Source: UBA4416 sp048498515
Lineage (GTDB): Bacteria > Bacteroidota > Bacteroidia > B-17B0 > Aurantibacillaceae
DNA: 64,000 bases
Direction of reading: 5' to 3'
Assembly (NCBI GenBank): GCA_048498515.1
Contig: JBEHXV010000001.1
Coordinates: forward strand, 186,001-250,000
Below the pieces are notes generated by a model that saw only the letters and a list, made by a program, of their open reading frames with translations, was not told the DNA's origin and did no database searches. Of the stretch, positions 34,366-41,769 are shown one piece after another. A program made the translations under genes and the position numbers. Numbering within the stretch: position 1 is the stretch's first letter; each line of letters opens with the position of its first letter.

Positions 34366-34887
34366 CTATTTATCCATTTCTTTTAAATTCCTGGAATACA
34401 TGAAAACAAACACCAGGTCGATAAGCACACCTATTACAAGCCCAATCATGGCAAATTTTGCAGTACTTTGGCCAGGAGGGCCCATCATATCGAAAGCATT
34501 TTTACCCATTAATGCTACCGTGGAATATGGTAAAATTTCGGCAATGGCATAAATATAAAATCCTATTCTTTTAAAATTCCACATCATCAATACTCCCAAA
34601 AAAGAGATAAGTGTATATACCAATTCCAGGTACGGAGAAATTTTAAAAATAGGATCATTCTGCATTTCTATCATATTGTTCTCCATCTGATCGGCCCCTT
34701 CGGGACTAATGGCCCTGAACTTTTCAATGTTCTTTTGCATATTTTCAGGTGTATTGTTATAAATTTTCAATATGCTTGAAGCAACCCCCAGGGCGCACAT
34801 GATGAACGATAAGACGCACAACACCGTTAAAAACTGTGAGCGTTTTTTGGGCTGAGGGATTTCATCCGTTGTCAAAATATTTTCCAT
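34366..34887 (-). CDS. Small four-helix membrane protein (paralogue A)
   Basis: The 173-residue protein begins MENILTTDEIPQPKKRSQFL and has four hydrophobic segments (about 20-42, 85-105, 115-135, 145-165). Its N-terminal QFLTVLC motif and overall plan match the protein at 34977-35465, so the two are tandem paralogues that have diverged. The family is not recognised. A bidirectional hairpin separates the pair. It converges on the YggS gene, leaving only 3 nt between their stop codons. Confidence 0.7.
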   Translation of the reverse strand: MENILTTDEIPQPKKRSQFLTVLCVLSFIMCALGVASSILKIYNNTPENMQKNIEKFRAISPEGADQMENNMIEMQNDPIFKISPYLELVYTLISFLGVLMMWNFKRIGFYIYAIAEILPYSTVALMGKNAFDMMGPPGQSTAKFAMIGLVIGVLIDLVFVFMYSRNLKEMDK

Positions 34888-34920
34888 AATTTTTTCTTCA
34901 AAGATAAATGTATACTCCCT

Positions 34921-34967
34921 AAAAACAAAAAGCCCTTTCCTGGTTTCGAAAAGGGCTTTTTGTTTTT
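34921..34967 (-). terminator. Bidirectional intrinsic terminator between the paralogous membrane genes
   Basis: AAAAAGCCCTTT, a 10-nt loop, and AAAGGGCTTTTT form a strong stem with A and T tracts on both sides. It should stop minus-strand transcription of the upstream paralogue 10 nt after its stop codon. Confidence 0.88.
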
Positions 34968-34976
34968 AATGAATTA

Positions 34977-35465
34977 TTATTTCATGTGTTTTACATTTAA
35001 GCCATATAAAACAATCCAGATAATGGCAATGATTAAAGCAACTGCCGCGCCCATGCTTCCCAGCATACCGCCACCGCCTAACACGAAAGCTGCAATGGGA
35101 GGGATGATCTCACCGGCAATGTAAATAAAGTAGCCTGTTTTTTTCAGTTTCCACATTTGCATAGCGCCAAATATGCATAACAACGAACAGATGGTAGCTA
35201 CCAAAAGATTAGGCACCCTGTTAACAACCGCCAAACGCATGGCTTCCTGCATGCCGCCCATCATTCCTGTAGGATCTGTAGCGCCTGACATATTCATATT
35301 CTCAAACATGGCTGCAGAGGCCTGTACAGTAAAAAACGTATAAATGGCGCTAATGAATGCCAAAGCGCTTCCTATCCAGGTTAAAATGCATAATACGGTT
35401 AAAAACTGAGGCCTTTTTGGGGCTGCTTCTGTAGGTTGGTTTTCTGTGTAAAGGATATTTTCCAT
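34977..35465 (-). CDS. Small four-helix membrane protein (paralogue B)
   Basis: The 162-residue protein begins MENILYTENQPTEAAPKRPQ, then FLTVLCILTWIGSALAFISA, the block shared with paralogue A. There are four hydrophobic segments, the last two rich in Gly, Ile and Ala. Families of similar small proteins sit in Bacteroidota genomes beside DUF2752 and DUF4190 membrane proteins, as here. The function is unknown. Its transcript probably ends at the hairpin at 34921-34967. Confidence 0.7.
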   Translation of the reverse strand: MENILYTENQPTEAAPKRPQFLTVLCILTWIGSALAFISAIYTFFTVQASAAMFENMNMSGATDPTGMMGGMQEAMRLAVVNRVPNLLVATICSLLCIFGAMQMWKLKKTGYFIYIAGEIIPPIAAFVLGGGGMLGSMGAAVALIIAIIWIVLYGLNVKHMK

Positions 35466-35552
35466 AATTTTTAGTTTAAGGGTTAATTATACTAAACTAT
35501 GAATTTTAAACCGGTTACCCATGAAGGGCGTTTTGTTTTTATTAACAATATC

Positions 35553-35942
35553 CTAATTCATAAGCAAAGGATAAAACACTGCCAGGAAAAAGATCACCGT
35601 AATAACCAGCTCAACAACGATAAAAGACCGTGATGGTTTTGTGGGGTTTACAAGGTATATGGCAATTGCCAGAATACGCAACAAAAACTGGGAAAGGAAA
35701 AACAGGAAACAGCCAAAAGCGTTGGTATTATAACTTACTCCCTCACTGTAATTTAAATGCGTAAAGGCCGAAAAGGCCCTTGAAAAACCGCAGGTTGAGC
35801 AGTTTTTACCGGTATAAGCCTTATAAACACATTCAATAGGCTGGTCGCTGGGATAAAAAAAATAGGAGTAGCCAAAGACTACTCCTATAATGAGAACAAA
35901 GATAAGATTAACAATAAAATACTCTCTTTTATTATTAACCAT
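35553..35942 (-). CDS. DUF2752 small membrane protein
   Basis: The 129-residue protein has hydrophobic segments at about 9-28, 74-96 and 106-126 and the DUF2752 core CVYKAYTGKNCSTCGFSRAF, with conserved paired cysteines and the G-x-S/T-R-A end. The function is unknown. It starts 8 nt after the DUF4190 gene, so the two are co-transcribed; the 87-nt gap to the next gene is larger. Confidence 0.85.
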   Translation of the reverse strand: MVNNKREYFIVNLIFVLIIGVVFGYSYFFYPSDQPIECVYKAYTGKNCSTCGFSRAFSAFTHLNYSEGVSYNTNAFGCFLFFLSQFLLRILAIAIYLVNPTKPSRSFIVVELVITVIFFLAVFYPLLMN

Positions 35943-35950
35943 TACTTTAA

Positions 35951-36331
35951 TTAGTGCTGTTGTAATGAATCAGTCATTGTTTCAATAACTGCATTCATTT
36001 CTTGTCTTAATTTAGCAGTATCCATGTTTTCGATACCTTCTTTAAGTTGATCTAAACCATCTTTAATTTTCATGTATTGCCAAACTGCAATTGAAGAACC
36101 AACCAGTGAGCAAACTAAGCCGGCAATAGCCATACCTTTTGCAGCTCCTGCTTTATTAGCCTGAACAATGCTGATAACTGATAAGATCAAACCAATGATT
36201 CCAGGGAAAATAGCATACATACCCAGGCAAGGTACAAATGATAAAATGGCAGCTAAAATACCAAGTACCAAACCAGCGATACCTAAGCCTTTACCTGCTT
36301 TTGAATTTGTTGTAGTTGTTGTTTCTTCCAT
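35951..36331 (-). CDS. DUF4190-type small membrane protein
   Basis: The 126-residue protein has two glycine-rich helices (about 13-37 and 42-60), a basic loop, and a third hydrophobic stretch (about 68-88) before an acidic, helical C-terminal tail. KGLGIAGLVLGIL and KGMAIAGLVCSL are the repeat-like blocks of DUF4190-type proteins. Function unknown. It is the first gene of the minus-strand run 36331-34366. Confidence 0.75.
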   Translation of the reverse strand: MEETTTTTNSKAGKGLGIAGLVLGILAAILSFVPCLGMYAIFPGIIGLILSVISIVQANKAGAAKGMAIAGLVCSLVGSSIAVWQYMKIKDGLDQLKEGIENMDTAKLRQEMNAVIETMTDSLQQH

Positions 36332-36476
36332 AATTTTGTGTTTTTAAGGGTTAAGGTTTTTTAAAATTGTCTTACAAAAAAAGTACAATTTCGGGCTTTA
36401 ACCAAATTTAACGGCTTTAGTTATTAACAAATATCTTACAATAACCTTCTTTCATACACGAAAAATTAAAATTCAT

Positions 36477-38195
36477 CTATAAATTGAGCTTTAGCCAGGC
36501 AGCAAAATTAAGCGAATCCTGTTTTGTTAACTTAAGCTTAATACTATCAAAATAAGTAAGGGCTTTTGCGCTTTTTGTTAGCTTAATAACTTTTAAATGC
36601 TGGTTTGAGGATACCATTAATTCCAGGTCCGCATCTCCAAAATAACCCACCCAATCGTTAAAATCATTTTTAAGCGTGTAGCCGTTTACCGATATGATCT
36701 CGTCGCCAATACCCAGGCCAGCTTTCCAGGATGGTGAATAAGGAGCAACCAACGATACCTTGCGGTTATAGCCAAAATCAATGGTCTTAAATCCATAAAC
36801 TGATTCATTGATGTGTTGTGCCGGTGTTTTAACCATGTCAATATCCAAGTACTCAAAACATTCTGTTAACTGAGGCTCAAAATCTTCGGTACCATACACA
36901 TAACGATTAAAAAAGTCCGACAGGGAAATACCAGCTGCCTGCTCGCAAAGTGTTATAATATCTTTTTCGGAATAGCCTTTATGTAATTTCCCGTAGTCGT
37001 TGTACAACACGCGGCAAACGTCCCTCAACCCTTTTTGGTTACCGGTATGTTTCATAATCAACACATCCAGCATAAAAGCCACCAGGTTCCCTTCATCGTA
37101 AATGGATGTTTTACGGTAAGGTGCACCCGGTACATAGCCATCCAGCCAGGTTTCCCAGCTTGAGTGCGCTACCGATAAGTTAAAGCGCCCGTAATTATGA
37201 AAATGTTTGTGCAACCTTTCTTCAAGCGTTTCAAAATACTGTTCGGTCGTAAACACCCCGCTGCTCAATAACAACAAGTCGCCATAATACGTGGTAAAGC
37301 CTTCGTAAACATAGCCTGTACGGGCGTAATTTTCTTTGGCAAAATCGTAAGGCAGCATTTCGGCCGGACGAATGTATTTAATATTCCAGGTATGAAATAA
37401 TTCGTGGCAGGAAACACCTAAAATATCCTCGTAAGTTTTACCTTTATTAATGCTGTATCCGGGCCCGATCGCAATAACAGTAGATTTTTGATGCTCTACT
37501 CCATGGTAAAATTTGAAAGGTAGTATCTGGAAGAGGAAATGATATTCCTTAACCGGGAAATCGCCCCAAAAACTCAGTTGTGTAGCTGTAAACTTCGTAA
37601 AATCAGCCTTCATCTTTTCAAAATCGGGCCGGCATTCGCCAATAAAATGAAGCCAGAATTTAATCCCCTTTACCTCGTAAAAATCCGACTGAAGCCCGGC
37701 GCTGGCCATAATAGGGCTGTCGGCCAGTTCATCAAACGAAGCCGCGGTTAAGATCTTTCCTTTAATGCTCAACGATGTGGCTATGTTATACGAATCAGGA
37801 ATATCCAGCTCAACCACATGTTCTTCATTCATCCTGCCCGGCACATACATACACAAATGAACCGGGTTCACATACAACTGCTTATCATCGGCATAGCAGG
37901 AACCGGCATTGATCTCGCTGGTAAAATAACTGTAGGTCACTTTCAGCTGTTTGGCGCCCTGCGTATCAATCACCCAAAGATCTTTATTGGTTTTGGTATA
38001 ATTCAAAGCAGTTCCTTTTTCGTCCACTACATCTACCCGTTTTATGTTTTTGGCAAAATTGCCCAGCTCATACCTGCCCGGGCGCCAGGCAGGCAGTTGC
38101 AATTCCAGCAACGACGTATTTACCTGGTCTATGGTAAGGTCAATATAAATATAATGCGAAGAGGGGTTTTTGAGGTAGAATTTGTAGTGGATCAT
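36477..38195 (-). CDS. M61-family metallopeptidase with PDZ domain
   Basis: The 572-residue protein has an N-terminal beta domain (about 1-180), then the M61 catalytic domain with GVSCHELFHTWNIKYIRP (H-E-L-F-H near residue 261) and the third ligand region GYVYEGFTTYYGDLLL. A PDZ domain follows at about 475-545 (SVYGFKTIDFGYNRKVS ... AGLGIGDEIISVNG). M61 enzymes are glycyl aminopeptidases. No signal peptide is obvious, so it is probably cytoplasmic. Length is typical. It is a single gene divergent from the TPR gene at 38262. Confidence 0.93.
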   Translation of the reverse strand: MIHYKFYLKNPSSHYIYIDLTIDQVNTSLLELQLPAWRPGRYELGNFAKNIKRVDVVDEKGTALNYTKTNKDLWVIDTQGAKQLKVTYSYFTSEINAGSCYADDKQLYVNPVHLCMYVPGRMNEEHVVELDIPDSYNIATSLSIKGKILTAASFDELADSPIMASAGLQSDFYEVKGIKFWLHFIGECRPDFEKMKADFTKFTATQLSFWGDFPVKEYHFLFQILPFKFYHGVEHQKSTVIAIGPGYSINKGKTYEDILGVSCHELFHTWNIKYIRPAEMLPYDFAKENYARTGYVYEGFTTYYGDLLLLSSGVFTTEQYFETLEERLHKHFHNYGRFNLSVAHSSWETWLDGYVPGAPYRKTSIYDEGNLVAFMLDVLIMKHTGNQKGLRDVCRVLYNDYGKLHKGYSEKDIITLCEQAAGISLSDFFNRYVYGTEDFEPQLTECFEYLDIDMVKTPAQHINESVYGFKTIDFGYNRKVSLVAPYSPSWKAGLGIGDEIISVNGYTLKNDFNDWVGYFGDADLELMVSSNQHLKVIKLTKSAKALTYFDSIKLKLTKQDSLNFAAWLKLNL

Positions 38196-38261
38196 TATGA
38201 GAAAATTTAGGTTCTAATTTATAGAATGAATAAGTAAAAACAAATTATATTTACGTTTAAA

Positions 38262-39356
38262 ATGAGAGTGTTTTTTATCTGCGTCATCCTTTCTCATACT
38301 TGTTTTTCGCAGGTAAACGATTCGTTGCTGTACCAACTGAAACAAATTCCCAACGATACCGAACGGGTTAACCAGATTTACCAGGCAGGTTTCGGTGTGC
38401 GCAACTCCGATCCCGACATGTCGTACCAATACGCGCTGGCCTGCAAAACAGAAGCCCTGAAAACAAAAAGCTCCGCGCACCTTGCCAAGAGTTACAACTT
38501 ACTGGGAATTTTGCATTATAAAAAAGGCGATTATAAAAATGCCCTGCAATTCCAGGAACAAGCGCTTGAACTCAACAGTTCGGTAAACAATACGTATGGC
38601 ATTGCCATTAACCAAACCAACCTGGGAAATATTTACAGCGATCTTAACCTGTATGCCAGGGCCGAATCGTGCTATCTTTCGGCGCTGCAAGCTTATAACG
38701 CTTTAAACAACACCCTGCACATTGCCAAAACCCTTATGAATATTGGCGTTTTAAAATATGAACAAAAGCAGTTCGACGCGGCCATCAGGCAGTTTAAGGA
38801 AGCGTTGGTGTATGTGGAAGAAGTAAAGGATCACGACCTGAAAGCTTCCTGCTACAACAACCTTGGCACCATTTACCGGGAAAAGGGAGAACAAGACACG
38901 GCGAAATTATACCTGGATGATGCCATTAATTTATACAGCATGACCGATGCTAAAACCGAACTGGCCGATGCATTTAACAATATGGCAATTGTACAAATTA
39001 AAAAAGCGGATTTTGAGGAAGCCCTGAGTTACATAGAAGGCGCCGAATTAATTTGCAATAAATACAATTCGCCCGAAACTTTACTGGAGTTATACGATAC
39101 CCGGTCGATGTTTTACGAAGCGCAAAAGAATTACGAACAGGCCTTGTTTTGGATGAAAAAACATGACGCGCTGAAAGACAGCATGCTGAACGCCGAGAAA
39201 GAAAACGCGGCTGCCGATGTATTTAGTGAACCTCTGAAACAGGAAAACCAGGTACATACCAAACATTATGATACGGCTAATGCCCTGCCCTTTTTAATAA
39301 CACTACTGGTTATACTGATCGGTATCCCGCTTTTTTTAATCCGCTATAAACGATGA
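38262..39356 (+). CDS. TPR-repeat protein with signal peptide and C-terminal membrane helix
   Basis: The 364-residue protein has a signal peptide (MRVFFICVILSHTCFSQ), six or seven TPR motifs (about 45-300, for example LAKSYNLLGILHYKKGDYKN and ASCYNNLGTIYREKGEQDTA), and a C-terminal helix LPFLITLLVILIGIPLFLI followed by RYKR. This is the sensor half of many Bacteroidota TPR histidine kinases or LuxR-type regulators, but here no kinase or HTH domain follows the helix. Its last codons overlap the start of the SUI1 gene by 4 nt. Confidence 0.82.
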   Translation: MRVFFICVILSHTCFSQVNDSLLYQLKQIPNDTERVNQIYQAGFGVRNSDPDMSYQYALACKTEALKTKSSAHLAKSYNLLGILHYKKGDYKNALQFQEQALELNSSVNNTYGIAINQTNLGNIYSDLNLYARAESCYLSALQAYNALNNTLHIAKTLMNIGVLKYEQKQFDAAIRQFKEALVYVEEVKDHDLKASCYNNLGTIYREKGEQDTAKLYLDDAINLYSMTDAKTELADAFNNMAIVQIKKADFEEALSYIEGAELICNKYNSPETLLELYDTRSMFYEAQKNYEQALFWMKKHDALKDSMLNAEKENAAADVFSEPLKQENQVHTKHYDTANALPFLITLLVILIGIPLFLIRYKR

Positions 39357-39694
39357 GCAAAAAAGATAAAACAAGAGTAAATGTGGTTTACTCAACCAAC
39401 CCCAACTTTAATTACCAGAATGAGGAAGAGCAGAACCAGGAAACCCTGCCTCCGCAACAACAGAACCTTAAACTGTTCCTCGACCGCATTGGCGGCGGTA
39501 AAATGGTAACCCGCATTACCGGTTTTGTGGGTACCGAAGCCGACCTGGACGCGCTTGCCAAAACCCTCAAGCAAAAATGCGGGGTTGGGGGAAACTCAAA
39601 GGACGGAGCTATTTTAATACAGGGCGACAACAGGGATAAACTGTTGGACTTGTTGGTAAAAGCCAATTATAAGGCAAAAAAGGCGGGTGGATAA
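39353..39694 (+). CDS. SUI1/YciH-type translation factor
   Basis: The 113-residue protein has a charged, Gln/Glu-rich N-terminal extension (about 1-38) and a SUI1 domain: LDRIGGGKMVTRITGFVGTE, TLKQKCGVGGNSKDGAILIQ and the closing DNRDKLLDLL. Bacterial YciH proteins resemble eIF1 and can discriminate start codons or inhibit initiation under stress. The ATG forms an ATGA overlap with the TPR gene. Co-translation with a TPR protein has no obvious functional meaning. Confidence 0.92.
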   Translation: MSKKDKTRVNVVYSTNPNFNYQNEEEQNQETLPPQQQNLKLFLDRIGGGKMVTRITGFVGTEADLDALAKTLKQKCGVGGNSKDGAILIQGDNRDKLLDLLVKANYKAKKAGG

Positions 39695-39770
39695 TTTACC
39701 TGTGATTTTTATAAATAATTGAATTATAGAGTAAAAATACCGATATTAGAAAACAAAAAAACACTACACT

Positions 39771-40295
39771 ATGGACGGATTAATAGAACTATTGAAAATA
39801 ATTATTCCCGCGGGCGCTGTTTTTGCCGCCGCTTATTTTTTAGTAAAGCGCTTTTTGGATAATGATGAAAAGCGCAGGGATCATGAATTGAAAAAAGCGA
39901 CACTGGGAACCATTACCCCTTTAAAGATCCAGGCCTTTGAACGTGTCGTTATTTTTTTAGAACGCATTAACCCCAACAACCTTGTGGTGCGTGTCAACAA
40001 AAATGGAATTACAGCTCGTCAGCTGCACCTGGAACTGGTTACCGCGGTGAAGACTGAATACGAGCACAACCTGTCGCAACAAATTTACATGTCGCACAAC
40101 GCCTGGGAGCTGGTAAAAAATGCCAAGGAGGAAGTAGTGCAACTGGTGAACATTTCCTCATCAAAAGTAGCCTCCGATGCCAACAGCTCCGAGCTTGCCA
40201 TGATGATCCTGAACATTACGGCCAACCTTGGAAAAAAATTACCCAGCGAAGTAGCCCTGGAATACATTAAAAAAGAGATCGCTCAAACATTTTAG
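39771..40295 (+). CDS. Single-pass membrane protein upstream of methylmalonyl-CoA mutase
   Basis: The 174-residue protein has one N-terminal helix (about 8-27, IIPAGAVFAAAYFLVKRF), then a cytosolic helical domain with a conserved-looking FERVVIFLERINPNNLVVRV. The remainder is charged and helical. I believe a protein of this type often precedes methylmalonyl-CoA mutase genes in Bacteroidota, but I cannot verify that here. A strong hairpin (40311-40367) separates it from the mutase small subunit gene. Confidence 0.7.
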   Translation: MDGLIELLKIIIPAGAVFAAAYFLVKRFLDNDEKRRDHELKKATLGTITPLKIQAFERVVIFLERINPNNLVVRVNKNGITARQLHLELVTAVKTEYEHNLSQQIYMSHNAWELVKNAKEEVVQLVNISSSKVASDANSSELAMMILNITANLGKKLPSEVALEYIKKEIAQTF

Positions 40296-40310
40296 AATAA
40301 CAACAGCTAA

Positions 40311-40367
40311 TGTCAGGCTGAGCGGAGTCGAAGCCTATACCACCCTTCGACTCCGCTCAGGGTGACA
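40311..40367. repeat. Long hairpin with CTTCGACTCCGCTCAG arm
   Basis: Left arm TGTCAGGCTGAGCGGAGTCG, then AAG (23 nt); right arm CTTCGACTCCGCTCAGGGTG, then ACA (23 nt). Only two positions are unpaired, and the loop is 11 nt. It is the best-preserved member of the element family also seen at 4984-5060 and 11624-11647. It lies 15 nt before the ATG of the mutase gene and contains an in-frame GTG. Confidence 0.92.
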
Positions 40368-40382
40368 AAAAAGAAATTATTA

Positions 40383-41762
40383 ATGCAAAAACTATTTACC
40401 GAATTTACACCAACCACTGCCGCGCAATGGAAAGAGCAACTGGTTAAGGACCTGAAAGGTGTTGATTTTGATCAATTGACCTGGCATACCAATAACGGCC
40501 TGGACGTTCATCCCTTTTATACAAAAGAAGATATGCCGGGCGAAAAAGCACCACTGTTCTCTCACAGCGATTGGAACATTGGTACCTTTATACTTGTTGA
40601 GGATGAAAAAAAAGCGAATGCCACTGCCCTTGAAGCGTTGAACGGCGGCGTTTCCTGCTTAAGCTTTTGCCTGGATGGCGATAAAAACATACCGGCCCTT
40701 TTAAAAGATATTCTTATCGAGCACATTGCCGTTCAGTTTGTTCTAAACAATCACATCGACACATTTGAGAAGCAATTATCGGCAATTATTAAAGAACGGG
40801 ACCTTAGTTTTGAGCAGTTGAACATAAGCGTTAATTATGACGTGCTCGCACACCTTGCCGAACACGGAAACTGGTTAGCTAGTAAAGAGGCTGACCTTGC
40901 CGCATTCTTTAAAATATGCAACCTGCCTTTCAATACACATAAATTACTGGTCGATGCTTCCTTGTATCAAAACTCGGGAGCAAATCAGGTAACTGAGCTG
41001 GCATTGATCTTAAGTCACTATAATGAATACCTGAACGCTTTATCGGAAGCAAAATTTGATCTTAGTAATTTAAAAAGCGGGGTGCAGGTTAATGTGTCTG
41101 TTGGCTCCGACTTTTTTGGAGAAATTGCCAAACTAAGGGCTTTACGAAAATTAATTGCCCTCGTCAATAACGTATACAACATAAACGCGCATTTATTTAT
41201 TTCGTGCAGCACCTCTCATTTGACTTTGGCCTCCAAAGATGCCTACACTAATTTACTTCGCAGTTCCACGCAGGCCATGAGCGCTGTTATTGGTGGCTGC
41301 TCGGCCCTTTACGTCACACAATTTGATGAATTGCTGGATTCGGACAACAAAAACTTATCGGTACGCATGGCTCGCAACCAGCAATTGATCCTGAAGGAAG
41401 AAAGTTACCTGGACAAAGCTTCCGATATTGGAGCCGGTTCTTATTACATTGAAAAGCTAACGGAAGAGCTGGCTGAAAAAGCCTTCGCGCTTTTTAAAAA
41501 CTGGGAAACAAAAGGCGGCTTCATTGCCTGCCTTGAACAAGGATTGATACAGGCCGAGGTAAACAGGCAAGCTGCTGTACTGAAAGAAAAAACCGCTTCG
41601 GGCGAAATGGTTCTTATTGGTGTTAACAAATACATTAATGCCAGCGAGAAAGCGCCGATGGTAAAACATCATGAAACGGAAATGTCAAAAACAAGCATTG
41701 AACCCATTAAAGCCATTCGCCTTGCCGAGAAATTTGAAACTGAACAAGCACCTGTGAAATAA
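40383..41762 (+). CDS. mutA: Methylmalonyl-CoA mutase small (beta) subunit, short form
   Basis: The 459-residue protein has the mutase small-subunit N-terminus (KLFTEFTPTTAAQWKEQLVK) and the conserved L-T-W-H-T-N-N-G and DIGAGSYYIEKLTEELAEKA blocks of the TIM-barrel fold. It ends soon after the barrel, at a length well below the 600+ residues of subunits that keep a degenerate cobalamin-binding domain, so that domain is absent. It partners with the large subunit to convert succinyl-CoA and methylmalonyl-CoA. The start at ATG 40383 is preferred over a GTG seven codons upstream inside the hairpin. Confidence 0.9.
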   Translation: MQKLFTEFTPTTAAQWKEQLVKDLKGVDFDQLTWHTNNGLDVHPFYTKEDMPGEKAPLFSHSDWNIGTFILVEDEKKANATALEALNGGVSCLSFCLDGDKNIPALLKDILIEHIAVQFVLNNHIDTFEKQLSAIIKERDLSFEQLNISVNYDVLAHLAEHGNWLASKEADLAAFFKICNLPFNTHKLLVDASLYQNSGANQVTELALILSHYNEYLNALSEAKFDLSNLKSGVQVNVSVGSDFFGEIAKLRALRKLIALVNNVYNINAHLFISCSTSHLTLASKDAYTNLLRSSTQAMSAVIGGCSALYVTQFDELLDSDNKNLSVRMARNQQLILKEESYLDKASDIGAGSYYIEKLTEELAEKAFALFKNWETKGGFIACLEQGLIQAEVNRQAAVLKEKTASGEMVLIGVNKYINASEKAPMVKHHETEMSKTSIEPIKAIRLAEKFETEQAPVK

Positions 41763-41769
41763 GATAGAT

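Noticed and set aside
38214..38480. Minus-strand 88-residue frame across the start of the TPR gene
   Set aside because: It is antisense to a well-supported gene with a signal peptide and has no recognisable motif.
40362..40382. GTG start extending mutA by seven codons
   Set aside because: The GTG lies in the arm of a hairpin and would add only TKKKLL; the ATG at 40383 fits homologous starts.
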